Origin: Goleter apudmare HA4340-LM2
GTDB taxonomy: Bacteria > Cyanobacteriota > Cyanobacteriia > Cyanobacteriales > Nostocaceae
DNA: 64,000 nt
NCBI GenBank assembly: GCA_019359495.1
Contig: JAHHHF010000077.1
Span: 1 to 64,000 of the forward strand
Direction of reading: 5' to 3'
The translations under genes were made by a program, and so were the position numbers. The notes under the pieces were generated by a model. That model worked only from the letters and a program-made list of their open reading frames with translations. It searched no databases and was not told the DNA's origin. Shown one piece after another: positions 26,495-34,934 of the stretch; within the stretch, counting starts at the first letter, position 1, and the number at the start of each line of letters is the position of its first letter.

Positions 26495-27298
26495 TTAAAT
26501 CTTTAATTCTTGCAGCATCTCCCTCATTAAAACTGCCGTAACTTCTCGCCGATAAATTGCACTCGCCCTAGCATCCTCAATAAAACTTACCCCTTCCAAA
26601 ACATTAATCAACCCTGTTTCTAAAAACTCATCATTTGCAACTTCCACTAAACAAGGTGCAACAACACTAGCACCAATCACACAACTTATCTGTTGCTGAT
26701 TTCTCACACCAACTACAATAGCCAAAGCCGGCTCACTCGCTGTCACACTAAAGCGTTGGTAATTAACTTGCCATTTTAAATTAGATATTGGAATCAAAAC
26801 TCGCCGGAGTATTTCCCCTGTTTTTAATATAGTCTGACAATGACCGAGTTGAAAATTCTTAGCTGCAACTCGCCGTGACTCTCCATTTAAATTCCAAATT
26901 TCATAAATTGCTTCCAACGCCACCATCATTGGTGCTAGAGTTCCCACCGATAAAGCCAGACAAATATTACCTCCCACCGTCGCCATATTAATGACTTTAA
27001 ATGACGCCGCTAGTGCAGCAATAGCACTTTTAAATCCCTCGGCTGCTGTCCATTCTGATAACCACGGATATTCTAATAACTTAATTAACGGACAAGTAGC
27101 CCCAATAATTAAATAATCATCCTCAACTATAATTTCTGACCAACCTAAATCTTGTATATCAACTAATACTTTCAGATGTGGTTGCGGTTCGGAAAATAGC
27201 CATGTTCCACCAGCTAACCACACCCAACCCTCACCCCAGTTGGTGATATTTTCCAGGTTATGAGGTGTGAGATATGTTTCTACATTGGGCAAATCCAT
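26495..27298 (-). CDS. FAD-binding subunit of a xanthine dehydrogenase-type enzyme
   Basis: A 267-residue protein of the molybdopterin dehydrogenase FAD-binding family. It shows the adenine/pyrophosphate-binding loop reduced to W-L-A-G-G-T-W-L near 27-34, followed by L-V-D-I-Q-D-L, then A-T-V-G-G-N-I-C near 107-114, both typical. C-terminal part fits the CO_deh_flav_C-like domain. With the fused 2Fe-2S/Mo subunit downstream it would complete the electron path Mo to Fe-S to FAD to NAD. Same strand, 172-186 bases upstream of the large subunit; start ATG 27298. Upstream neighbour is the AllA-like gene at a 21-base gap. Confidence 0.88.
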   Translation of the reverse strand: MDLPNVETYLTPHNLENITNWGEGWVWLAGGTWLFSEPQPHLKVLVDIQDLGWSEIIVEDDYLIIGATCPLIKLLEYPWLSEWTAAEGFKSAIAALAASFKVINMATVGGNICLALSVGTLAPMMVALEAIYEIWNLNGESRRVAAKNFQLGHCQTILKTGEILRRVLIPISNLKWQVNYQRFSVTASEPALAIVVGVRNQQQISCVIGASVVAPCLVEVANDEFLETGLINVLEGVSFIEDARASAIYRREVTAVLMREMLQELKI

Positions 27299-27319
27299 TG
27301 TTTAGATAAACCAGAAGGA

Positions 27320-27892
27320 TTAAATATCCAATTGTATTTCATAGCCCAATCTTTTTGGCAGGGAAATTTTATAGACATCGCCTTGATTCATTTCCCCTGG
27401 TGATTGCATTTGACTCAAAGCGGTGACGACTTCATCAGAATTGGCTGTGAGGATCACAACTGGGCGATCGCACGCTATGGGAAAATCATGCCAAGTACCA
27501 AGATGCAGTAGGAGTCCGTGGCCTGGGGGAAACCGCAATGCTTGCACTTGATTTAAATCTGGAAGATTTTCGCCGTGGGTGTGATTTGGTGGTGCTAACA
27601 CCATAATAAATGGCGACTGACCCAAAGCAATAAACATTTGGGTCATGTGCAGATGTCTTTCTAGCCAAACAATTGGCGGATATCCAGGGAGAATTTTGGC
27701 GGTTCTAAATGTTGCAGTTCCTCGATAGGTGAAGTCTATATTTTCACCTTCTAATACTCGTTCTTGATAAAAGGGAATACCTAAGCCGGGTTTGCTAACA
27801 TCATCGCCTAGGAGATGTCCGTAGGGTTTGATGTTTTCTTGTGTGGCATCTATTACGGTAATTTTTAAAGTTTTGGTGGGGGAATTTGTCAT
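27320..27892 (-). CDS. allA: Ureidoglycolate lyase AllA-like, second copy
   Basis: A protein of about 190 residues starting at ATG 27892 (M-T-N-S-P-T-K); the frame is open 23 codons further upstream but that part lies in a dispersed repeat, so I exclude it. Key features, numbered from this start: G-L-G-I-P-F-Y near 35, W-L-E-R-H-L-H-M-T-Q near 75-84, F-I-M-V-L-A-P-P-N near 94, A-L-R-F-P-P-G-H-G near 120 and H-L-G-T-W-H-D-F-P near 130-138. These fit AllA, which forms glyoxylate and urea from ureidoglycolate. It sits between the allantoinase and the xanthine dehydrogenase subunits in one minus-strand run, which supports the assignment. Confidence 0.82.
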   Translation of the reverse strand: MTNSPTKTLKITVIDATQENIKPYGHLLGDDVSKPGLGIPFYQERVLEGENIDFTYRGTATFRTAKILPGYPPIVWLERHLHMTQMFIALGQSPFIMVLAPPNHTHGENLPDLNQVQALRFPPGHGLLLHLGTWHDFPIACDRPVVILTANSDEVVTALSQMQSPGEMNQGDVYKISLPKRLGYEIQLDI

Positions 27893-27899
27893 AAGATTT

Positions 27900-27985
27900 A
27901 TTAACCGCAGAGGCGCAGCGAAAAGTCTGAGCGGAGGCTTCCTTCGCTCAGAACTTTTCAAGACAGAGAAAGCAGAGAGTAAAAA
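27900..27985. repeat. Dispersed repeat with inverted arms upstream of allA
   Basis: GAAAAGTCTGAGCGGAGG and CCTTCGCTCAGAACTTTTC (about 27920-27959) form an imperfect hairpin, flanked by CCGCAGAGGCGCAG. It contributes a false N-terminal extension to the allA frame. Confidence 0.5.
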
Positions 27986-28084
27986 CCAAATATTCCAATT
28001 TATAAAGTAGGGGTGGTGTCTCCCCGCCCTTCCTCACAAGAATATATATTATGTTGTAAACATTATAGGAATTGATATTTATTA

Positions 28085-28936
28085 CTATCCTTGATTCATC
28101 CATTCGTAAATGCCTTCACCTGTGGTTAGCCAAGTTTCAGGTTGATTTTTGATATGCAATAAACATTGTTTTAAATATTTTAATCTTAAAGGTTGACCCA
28201 CAATAAAGGGATGTAAGCCAATAGCCATCACTCGCCCTTGAGATTTGCCATCTTGCCATAACTGGTCAAATTGGTCTGTAATCGCTTGGGCAAATTCTGC
28301 ACCAGAAAAGCGATTATTTAAGCATAAGCTAATATCATTGGCTTCTATGGTGTAGGGAATTGCTAATAGGCGACCATTGGGTAAGGGATACCAATATGGT
28401 TGGTCATCGTTTACCCAGTCAGCAGTGTAAGTAATGCCGGCTGCATGTAATAATTCAAAGGTTAATTCGGTAATTGAGAAGCCGGGGGTTAACCAGCCTT
28501 GAGGAGTCTTATTTGTGGCTTGTCGAAATAAATCTAGAGTTTGATTAATGATACTAATTTCTGTTTCCCTATCCATGCCACTATGCCCAGTGGAATTATT
28601 AATGCCATGTGCCATAATTTCCCAACCGTGTTGCTGGATGGCGGTGATAATTTCCGGGTAAAGTGAACAAATTTCGCCATTGACTGCGGCTGTGACGGGA
28701 ATTTCTAACTCAGAAAAGAGTTCCAATAATCGCCAACTACCTACACGATTACCGTAATCTCGCCAGCCATAATTAGCAATTTCCGGATAACTATTTAAAT
28801 GGGGTTGAATTGCTGTTCCCAGTTTACCAAAAGTAAAGTGTTCGATGTTCATCACTACCCACACAGCAACTCTGGCATTATTGGGTAATTTTAAAGTTGG
28901 ACGCTGGCTAATGGGTTGAAAAGATGGAGGTTGCAT
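28085..28936 (-). CDS. puuE: Allantoinase of the PuuE/polysaccharide-deacetylase family
   Basis: A 283-residue NodB-fold protein. It has the features of the PuuE group rather than of sugar deacetylases: V-W-V-V-M-N-I-E near 25-32, W-R-D-Y-G-N-R-V-G near 58-66, the block G-W-E-I-M-A-H-G-I-N-N-S near 105-116, W-L-T-P-G near 148 and G-L-H-P-F-I-V-G-Q-P near 241-250. PuuE-type allantoinases open the allantoin ring to allantoate without a bound metal. It is upstream of allA and the xanthine dehydrogenase genes on the same strand (192-base gap to the allA start), which strongly supports a purine breakdown role. Confidence 0.85.
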   Translation of the reverse strand: MQPPSFQPISQRPTLKLPNNARVAVWVVMNIEHFTFGKLGTAIQPHLNSYPEIANYGWRDYGNRVGSWRLLELFSELEIPVTAAVNGEICSLYPEIITAIQQHGWEIMAHGINNSTGHSGMDRETEISIINQTLDLFRQATNKTPQGWLTPGFSITELTFELLHAAGITYTADWVNDDQPYWYPLPNGRLLAIPYTIEANDISLCLNNRFSGAEFAQAITDQFDQLWQDGKSQGRVMAIGLHPFIVGQPLRLKYLKQCLLHIKNQPETWLTTGEGIYEWMNQG

Positions 28937-29020
28937 TGATTTGTGATTTTAAGCTATCCAGTTTTTATTTGAAATTTGTGTTTTATTTTAAACGTAAATA
29001 CATTACACACACGTCTCTTC

Positions 29021-29056
29021 AAATAACAAATGACCAATAACAAATAACCAATGACG
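29021..29056. repeat. Heptamer tandem repeat
   Basis: AAATAAC, AAATGAC, CAATAAC, AAATAAC, CAATGAC follow each other in the gap between the allantoinase and the BMP lipoprotein gene. Confidence 0.7.
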
Positions 29057-29067
29057 ACTTAATCAAA

Positions 29068-30210
29068 TTAAGATTTTTGCAGGGGAAGAGAACCTTCTAT
29101 ACCTTCAACATACCAATCCATCGCTAGTTGTTTGGCATCTTCCAACACTTTGCCTTTGAGTACTCTTACTACTCCTGCTTGGTCTTTTACCGGGCCAGCA
29201 AAAGGATGGGTGACACCTTGAATAAATTCCTCACGTTTGGCGTTAACTAACTGCTGTACATCAGTGGGAATGACTGGATTCATGGGAGAAATATCTACCA
29301 TGCCTTTCCCTATACCATACCAATTGGCTTTGGATTTCCATGTGCCATTCATGACTGCTAAGGCTGTATCTGTATAAAATTTACCCCACTTATGAATTGT
29401 TGCTGTTAAGTGTGATTTGGTTGCAAACCTGCTCATGTCAGTATTGTAACCAAAAGCATAAATGCCTTTTTCTCCTGCTAATTGCACAGTTGCAGTGGAA
29501 TCTGTATGCTGTGCCAACACATCTGCACCCAGATTGATTAAAGCTTGTGCTGTTTGTCTTTCTTTTGGTGAATCATACCAACTCTGCACCCAAAGTACTT
29601 GCACTTTGGCTTGGGGATTTGTCAGCCGTAATCCTTGAGTAAAGGCATTTATTGTGCGAATTACTTCGGGAATTGGGTATGTGCCAATAAAACCAATGAT
29701 GTTGGATTTAGTCATTTTGCCAGCAATCATCCCTGTTAAGTATCGCGCTTCTTCAAAACGTCCTAAATATGTGCCTACATTCTTAGCGCGTTTGTATCCC
29801 TGACAGTTTTCAAAAATCACATCAGGAAATTCCTGGGCTACTTTGATAGTTGGGTTCATGTAGCCTAAGGAAGTTGTAAAAATCAACTTGTTCCCATCCA
29901 ATGCTAGTTGACGAATCACCTTTTGGGCGTCGGCGTCTTCGTTGACATTTTCTAAAAAAGTAGTTTTGACTTTATCCTGCAAATAGGCCTCCATTTCTCT
30001 ACGGCCTAAATCATGGTAGTAAGTCCAACCAAAATCTCTAACGGATCTAGTGTAGACAAATCCTACTTTCAGGGGTTCACTCGCTACCACAGGTGACAGT
30101 GTGGGCGATACCTCAACTTGTAAATTAGGTCTTCTGGTGGAAATACAGCTTGGCAAGGCTAAACTAGACCCTGCTAAAGTTGCATACTTGAGAAAATTCC
30201 GACGATCCAT
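29068..30210 (-). CDS. BMP-family ABC transporter substrate-binding lipoprotein
   Basis: A 380-residue periplasmic receptor of the BMP (basic membrane protein/PnrA-like) family, which binds nucleosides or purines in the characterised members. Start ATG 30210 gives M-D-R-R-N-F-L-K, a twin-arginine type leader, ending in a lipobox L-P-S-C near residue 22; an upstream in-frame extension of 24 codons has no signal character. Core features: G-F-V-Y near 49, D-F-G-W-T-Y-Y near 57, G-F-I-G near 172 and D-V-L-A-Q-H-T-D-S near 211. No permease or ATPase gene is beside it, so partners must be elsewhere. Position at the head of the minus-strand purine run suggests purine-derivative uptake. Confidence 0.85.
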   Translation of the reverse strand: MDRRNFLKYATLAGSSLALPSCISTRRPNLQVEVSPTLSPVVASEPLKVGFVYTRSVRDFGWTYYHDLGRREMEAYLQDKVKTTFLENVNEDADAQKVIRQLALDGNKLIFTTSLGYMNPTIKVAQEFPDVIFENCQGYKRAKNVGTYLGRFEEARYLTGMIAGKMTKSNIIGFIGTYPIPEVIRTINAFTQGLRLTNPQAKVQVLWVQSWYDSPKERQTAQALINLGADVLAQHTDSTATVQLAGEKGIYAFGYNTDMSRFATKSHLTATIHKWGKFYTDTALAVMNGTWKSKANWYGIGKGMVDISPMNPVIPTDVQQLVNAKREEFIQGVTHPFAGPVKDQAGVVRVLKGKVLEDAKQLAMDWYVEGIEGSLPLQKS

Positions 30211-30426
30211 TTTTATCGACTGCTTTATACTTGCTGCACAAGATAGTTTTGATAGCTGGTAGCGGCAGACACATTCTGGCATTGCCTATCTGCTCGATTT
30301 TAGCGCTTTATTTTTAGCTATTTCAGCAGGTAGAAATTTAAATGTAACCGTGGGCGATCGCTCTCTCACTGGTTTATACGGTAGAATTTGCCAGGTTATT
30401 AAACTTCATGCTCTAAAATCACAGCT

Positions 30427-31005
30427 ATGGCATACACACCCAAAATCCTGGCCTTTGCAGGCAGTACCCGGAAAGACTCTTATAACAAACAAGTGGTAAA
30501 AATTGCCGCAGCTGGTGCTGAAGCCGCAGGTGCTGAGGTAACTTACTTAGATTTGCGCGATTTGCCCCTACCTCTTTATGATCAGGATTTGGAGGATCAA
30601 GAAGGGCTACCTGCAAATGCACTAGCACTGAAAGATTTGCTAATTTCTCACCAAGGTTTATTAATTGCGTCGCCAGAATACAACAGTTCTGTCACAGCAG
30701 TTCTCAAGAATGCTATTGACTGGGCTTCCCGTCCCTCACCTAATGAACCTCCACTAGCAGCTTTTGCGGGTAAGGTGGCAACAATTATGAGTGCTTCACC
30801 AGGAAATTTGGGCGGTTTGCGGGGGTTGGTTCACTTGCGGGCTATCCTAGGCAATATTAAAGTTTTAGTACTGCCTGAGCAAATAGCTGTACCAAAAGTT
30901 TATGAAGCCTTGAATGCTGATGGCACACTCAAAGATCCAAAGCAACAGGAAGCGGTGGAAAAGTTGGGTGAGAATTTAGCCAAGATATTAGTGAAGCTGA
31001 ATTGA
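30427..31005 (+). CDS. NADPH-dependent FMN reductase family flavoprotein
   Basis: A 192-residue flavodoxin-fold protein. The FMN phosphate loop is A-F-A-G-S-T-R-K-D-S-Y-N near residues 9-20, and the second FMN contact is S-P-E-Y-N-S-S-V near 80-87 followed by L-K-N-A-I-D-W. Members reduce FMN, quinones or chromate with NAD(P)H. Length is normal. It is divergent from the BMP lipoprotein gene with a 216-base gap. A direct link to purine oxidation is not shown. A palindromic repeat follows its stop codon directly. Confidence 0.88.
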   Translation: MAYTPKILAFAGSTRKDSYNKQVVKIAAAGAEAAGAEVTYLDLRDLPLPLYDQDLEDQEGLPANALALKDLLISHQGLLIASPEYNSSVTAVLKNAIDWASRPSPNEPPLAAFAGKVATIMSASPGNLGGLRGLVHLRAILGNIKVLVLPEQIAVPKVYEALNADGTLKDPKQQEAVEKLGENLAKILVKLN

Positions 31006-31009
31006 AATG

Positions 31010-31057
31010 TTCGTAGTAAGGACTTTAGTCCTGCATTCTTAAGCACTAAAGTGCTGA
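31010..31057. repeat. Palindromic repeat (GTAGTAAGGACTTTAGTCC family)
   Basis: TTCGTAGTAAGGACTTTAGTCCT then AAGCACTAAAGTGCT: two small hairpins (AGGAC/GTCCT and AGCAC/GTGCT). The same arrangement is at 53262-53318. Here the right terminal arm is degenerate. Confidence 0.7.
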
Positions 31058-31196
31058 TAGCTTTCTCAGTTGGATGTAACACAATCGAGGGCGGGGAGAC
31101 CCTGCCCCTACCGGTTATGGGATTTAAAACTATACTTCACTGGTGTGAAAACCGCTATAACGGTGGGTGGACTTTGAAAAACTTGTTGAATTGGTG

Positions 31197-31565
31197 TTAA
31201 TTAATTAAATAACGCGCTCCTAAAAGTAACAAAAAGATGCCATACAACTTCTTCATTGTTTCACTACTAATAAATGGTTGATTGGCAAATAGTGCCCCAA
31301 ATAAATTACCTACTATCAAACCAGCAGCAATCAACAAGGCATATTTGATATTCAAATTACCACTGCGATAATAAACGGCTGCTCCTAAAATCCCAATTGG
31401 TAAAATTTGAGCCGCGATGGAAGTACCTGTGGCAAACTTTTGATCTAGACCCAAAAGCAGCACCATTGCTGGTACCATAATCGCGCCGCCACCAATCCCA
31501 AACATACCACCAGCTACACCAGCTACAAGACCGATGAGCAGCATTTGGATGACTATGTTAGACAT
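31197..31565 (-). CDS. TauE/SafE-type half-size membrane transporter
   Basis: A 122-residue polytopic membrane protein with the family start G-L-V-A-G-V-A-G-G-M-F-G-I-G-G-G near residues 12-27 followed by A-I-M-V-P, then T-G-T-S near 47. TauE/SafE proteins (DUF81) export sulfite or organosulfur anions and usually have ~250 residues as two similar halves. This one is a single half, as many cyanobacterial ones are, and would need to pair. It lies 27 bases downstream of the formamidase gene on the same strand, suggesting co-transcription. Substrate unknown. Confidence 0.8.
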   Translation of the reverse strand: MSNIVIQMLLIGLVAGVAGGMFGIGGGAIMVPAMVLLLGLDQKFATGTSIAAQILPIGILGAAVYYRSGNLNIKYALLIAAGLIVGNLFGALFANQPFISSETMKKLYGIFLLLLGARYLIN

Positions 31566-31592
31566 AATAAATTGTCAAGCTTTTTTGATGAG

Positions 31593-32558
31593 TTATAAAT
31601 TCATTTTATGGGAAAGGATGACTTTTGGTAGCATACCGTGGACGCCTTTTATAGGATGATTTACCACTTGCGTGATGCGAAAATTCACAGCTAAACTACA
31701 TAAGACATAGGCATCTTCTGGTGATAGCTTGAGGAAAGTTACCAGAAAATCAATCATATTTTTTAAAGCTAATTCTAAGGCAGTATCTAAAGTTTCAGCA
31801 AACCCCATTGTGATGATATCTGTAGGAGTTTCCGCAATAGGTGTTGTCAGTTGTAAATCTTGACGAAGCTTGAGTTTAATTCTACCATTCATCGAAGTTT
31901 CAATGGCGGTAACATTCACTTCACCGTCTCCTTGGGCTGCATGTCCATCACCAATGGAAAATAATGCACCAGCAACAAAGATTGGTAAGAAAACTTTTGC
32001 ACCTGCTTGTAATTCGCGGTTATCGATATTACCACCATAAGTGCCTGGAGGAATTGAGTTGCGGGAATTTTCGGGAGTGGCGACACCGAGTATGCCAAAA
32101 AATGGATGCAGGGGAATTTTGATGTTTTTGTCAGCAGGAAATTCGGCGATATTGTGAGTTAAATCTAAGGGAATGAATCTGAGTGCAGGTTGGGAAAATA
32201 GTTGTGGTAATGCACCCCAACCTGTACGAATGGCATTAAAACCAATGGGTAGGCTGGGTGCGATCGCCTTTAATTCTACTTCTAAAACATCCCCTGGTTG
32301 CGCTCCTCTGACATAAATCGGCCCTGTGAGTAAGTGTGGTCCCTCATCGATAATGCGTTCTGGTGGGAGATTTTGACAAATATCCGCAAATTCCGGTGTG
32401 AGAAACTCTGGCGGTGCTTTGTCGTACAGATAGTATCCGGTATAGGTTTCTACATCTATAGTGTCACCAGAATCTATAGTGAGTGCTGGTGGTAATAAAT
32501 GAGAAAAGCCACCGAGATGTACTGTTTCTCTGGTAGCTTTTAAAATGTGATGAGTCAT
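31593..32558 (-). CDS. Acetamidase/formamidase family amidohydrolase
   Basis: A 321-residue protein of the FmdA/AmdA family, which hydrolyses formamide or short amides to ammonia and the acid. Family features: D-S-G-D-T-I-D-V-E-T near 29, L-L-T-G-P-I-Y-V-R-G near 97-106, P-G-D-V-L-E-V-E-L near 109, G-D-G-H-A-A-Q-G-D-G-E-V near 204-215 with likely metal ligands, and a C-terminal helical part (D-A-Y-V-L-C-S-L-A). It sits between the AIM24-like gene and the TauE-like gene, all on the minus strand, and adds another ammonia-releasing step to the island. Confidence 0.9.
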   Translation of the reverse strand: MTHHILKATRETVHLGGFSHLLPPALTIDSGDTIDVETYTGYYLYDKAPPEFLTPEFADICQNLPPERIIDEGPHLLTGPIYVRGAQPGDVLEVELKAIAPSLPIGFNAIRTGWGALPQLFSQPALRFIPLDLTHNIAEFPADKNIKIPLHPFFGILGVATPENSRNSIPPGTYGGNIDNRELQAGAKVFLPIFVAGALFSIGDGHAAQGDGEVNVTAIETSMNGRIKLKLRQDLQLTTPIAETPTDIITMGFAETLDTALELALKNMIDFLVTFLKLSPEDAYVLCSLAVNFRITQVVNHPIKGVHGMLPKVILSHKMNL

Positions 32559-32574
32559 TGAAGGTTGATTTTTA

Positions 32575-33240
32575 TTAAGAAGTTTTTGGAATAGCGGCGG
32601 TAATTTGACGTAACATCATTACTTGCCAGTAAGGAACAGGGGCGAGTAAAACTGTGCCTGTTCCTTCAAAAGTATTGACGAGAAATTCACCAGAAGTCAT
32701 GGAACCTAAAAGGGACTTTGTGGCTTTTTCGACACGATAATTTAAATTGCTGGTGCGGGCGATCGCAAAGTTGCCATCTACTACTAGGCGATCGTTTCGT
32801 AAATTTACCACTTCTACAGGGCCTTGTGCTACCATTACCACTTTACCCCTGCCTTTGACTTTGGTTTGGAACAAGCCTTCACCACCAATAAAGCCAGAGA
32901 TCAATTTATTGCGTTCAATGCCAATTTCAACACCGCCATCACTCGCCCAGTAAGCGCCACTGTCTAAAATCCATTCGTTGCCGTCTAATTCTAAAATGTG
33001 ATATCCCGATAAAGAAGGCTCTAAATATAATTCGCCAGTTCCTTTATAAGTGGGGCGAAAAATATTTTCACCTGTAGCTAATGATTTCAAAAAACCACCA
33101 GCAGAAGGGGCTTTTGATTCCATCACAATATTGCCCCGCATATAATACATCGCCCCAGATTCGGTGCGTACTGTTTCGTTCTGTAACGTTATCTTGACTA
33201 AATGCAGGCTTTCGCGTTCGATAATTTCAAAATTTGCCAT
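32575..33240 (-). CDS. AIM24 / TIGR00266 family protein
   Basis: A 221-residue protein starting at ATG 33240 (M-A-N-F-E-I-I-E-R); the 18 codons upstream lie in a heptamer repeat and are left out. It is all-beta, with repeated G-x-G-x-L/V-x-L turns: F-R-P-T-Y-K-G-T-G-E-L-Y-L near 61, L-D-S-G-A-Y near 91, and F-L-V-N-T-F-E-G-T-G-T-V-L-L near 183-196. AIM24 family members have a TRAP-like beta fold and no known enzymatic role in bacteria. It precedes the formamidase by 16 bases and is probably in one unit with it. Function unknown. Confidence 0.85.
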   Translation of the reverse strand: MANFEIIERESLHLVKITLQNETVRTESGAMYYMRGNIVMESKAPSAGGFLKSLATGENIFRPTYKGTGELYLEPSLSGYHILELDGNEWILDSGAYWASDGGVEIGIERNKLISGFIGGEGLFQTKVKGRGKVVMVAQGPVEVVNLRNDRLVVDGNFAIARTSNLNYRVEKATKSLLGSMTSGEFLVNTFEGTGTVLLAPVPYWQVMMLRQITAAIPKTS

Positions 33241-33589
33241 AAGTTGGTGTTTGTTATTTGTTATTCTTACAAAGTTCTGATTGGAGGAAACCACCGCTCA
33301 GACTTTGGGCTTTGTCATTGGTGAAGAGTCTCGTAGGCACAAGTCTGGAAATAGACAATGGGAAAGGTAAGAGGTAATCAGCAACAATTGCCTCTTACCT
33401 GCTTACCAACTTTTCGCTAAGGGTATAGTAGTTATGAGCCAGAATTTACCTACAGTTGTGGCAGATACTTTTTCGGATGGCAAGAAAAATTTTTTCTATA
33501 GACCCTGTAGAGACTTTGCACTGCAACATCTCTACCAAATACCAGATATCAAATTACGTCCCTTATTAGTTAGCTTGATTTACATCTAT
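33241..33589. other. Gap between AIM24-like gene and ureG with a small hairpin repeat
   Basis: GTAGAGACTTTGCA / TGCAACATCTCTAC at 33507-33535 is an imperfect inverted repeat of a kind common in Nostoc. A heptamer run (ATAACAA units) lies at about 33247-33264. A plus-strand frame across 33434-33712 overlaps the end of ureG and does not look real. Confidence 0.5.
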
Positions 33590-34189
33590 CTAGCTGATAT
33601 GGGTGGCGACAAACTTAATCACTTCTGTCAGTCCTGCTTGAGTTTTGAGGTTAGTGAACACAAAAGGCTTGTCACCACGCATTTTTTTTGCATCTCGTTC
33701 CATGACATTTAAATCTGCACCAACATAAGGTGCAAGGTCAGTTTTATTAATCACTAATAAATCAGATTTAGTAATTCCAGGGCCGCCTTTGCGGGGAATC
33801 TTATCGCCTGCGGCGACATCAATAACATATATTGTTAAATCCACTAATTCTGGACTAAATGTTGCAGCTAAATTATCACCACCACTTTCTAAGAATACTA
33901 AATCCAAATTCAGAAATCGCTGCTCTAACTGTTCAATTGCTGCCAAGTTCATCGAAGCATCTTCACGAATTGCTGTGTGGGGACAACCCCCAGTTTCTAC
34001 TCCTAAAATGCGATCGCTTGCTAATGCCTGAGAACGTACCAAAAATTGAGCATCTTCTTGAGTATAAATATCATTCGTCACCACGGCAATCTGATATTGT
34101 TCCCTTAATGCTTTACATAAAGCATCCACTAATGCCGTCTTCCCCGAACCCACAGGGCCAGCCACCCCAACGCGAAATGTGTTTGTCAT
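33590..34189 (-). CDS. ureG: Urease accessory GTPase UreG
   Basis: UreG is the SIMIBI-class GTPase that drives nickel insertion into urease. The 199-residue protein has the P-loop [12 protein letters not shown] near residues 8-19, [12 protein letters not shown] near 65-76 containing the C-P-H nickel/zinc site, F-L-E-S-G-G-D-N-L near 99 and the guanine-binding N-K-T-D near 148. The start codon lies inside a heptamer repeat (CAAATGACAAAC). It is the last gene of the minus-strand ureE-ureF-ureG set, 49 bases after ureF. Confidence 0.97.
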   Translation of the reverse strand: MTNTFRVGVAGPVGSGKTALVDALCKALREQYQIAVVTNDIYTQEDAQFLVRSQALASDRILGVETGGCPHTAIREDASMNLAAIEQLEQRFLNLDLVFLESGGDNLAATFSPELVDLTIYVIDVAAGDKIPRKGGPGITKSDLLVINKTDLAPYVGADLNVMERDAKKMRGDKPFVFTNLKTQAGLTEVIKFVATHIS

Positions 34190-34210
34190 TTGTTATTTGT
34201 TATTTGTTTC
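34190..34210. repeat. Heptamer repeat giving the ureG start codon
   Basis: On the minus strand AACAAAT is repeated three times and the ATG of ureG (34187-34189) is the last AT of the array plus G. Confidence 0.75.
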
Positions 34211-34238
34211 TCCCCATCTCCCTTATCTCCCCCATGCC

Positions 34239-34934
34239 CTAACTCCTAAACAACCTTGTATATTGAGTTTCATGCTGCATACTAGCTAAAGATAAACCCC
34301 AAGTGCAACAGGCAAGGTCGTCATCTGCTAAGGATAAAATTTCATTGGCCGCAGTGCTAAATAGTGGTTGTAAATCTAGTAATAATTCTTGTCCTGCGGT
34401 TTGTCCTAGAGGAATGAGTTTAACGCCCGCAGTAATCAAATTACTCGCCCAACTGTGGAGATATGCTAACAAAGCGGCTTGGTGATTGATTTGCCAATGG
34501 GCTGCGGCGATGCCAAAAGCGATCGCATAATTACAAGGATTACGCACGGTGTTGACAATGGGCATAATTCGTGAATCTAGTTTACCAAGCAATTGTAGGA
34601 GCGATCGCCCCATTTGCCAGCTAGAGGTGCGTAATTCTGCGGTTTCTCTGGCAGCAGATAACCACAAGTTCCAACGGCATAAAGCCTCGAAATCAGCGAT
34701 TTTCATAGCTTCAACGGCTCGTAGCATCACCCCTGCCTCTAAGCGAATTGCCCCATAACGCAGTTGAGATTCTAACCAGTGCTTAAGACTTGCTTGATGA
34801 ATAATTGTGCCATTTTCTACCAGTATTTCTAAACCCTCAGAATAACTGTATGCGCCTACAGGTAAGCTGGGGCTAGCCAATTGCAAAATAGACAAAAAAT
34901 GGCTATCCGTGAGCGTGATCTCCATAAGCACCAA
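34239..34934 (-). CDS. ureF: Urease accessory protein UreF
   Basis: UreF acts with UreD/UreH as the platform that receives UreG and opens the nickel path into urease. The 231-residue protein shows [20 protein letters not shown] near residues 17-36, the family hallmark, and the helical remainder with [10 protein letters not shown] near 132-141. It overlaps the end of ureE: starts at 34934 or 34925 are both inside ureE, so translation is likely coupled. Normal length. Confidence 0.95.
   Translation of the reverse strand: MVLMEITLTDSHFLSILQLASPSLPVGAYSYSEGLEILVENGTIIHQASLKHWLESQLRYGAIRLEAGVMLRAVEAMKIADFEALCRWNLWLSAARETAELRTSSWQMGRSLLQLLGKLDSRIMPIVNTVRNPCNYAIAFGIAAAHWQINHQAALLAYLHSWASNLITAGVKLIPLGQTAGQELLLDLQPLFSTAANEILSLADDDLACCTWGLSLASMQHETQYTRLFRS

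Noticed and set aside
33434-33712. Plus-strand open frame of 92 codons opposite the end of ureG
   Set aside because: Half of it is antisense to ureG and the rest spans a hairpin repeat; no ribosome binding site and no family resemblance.
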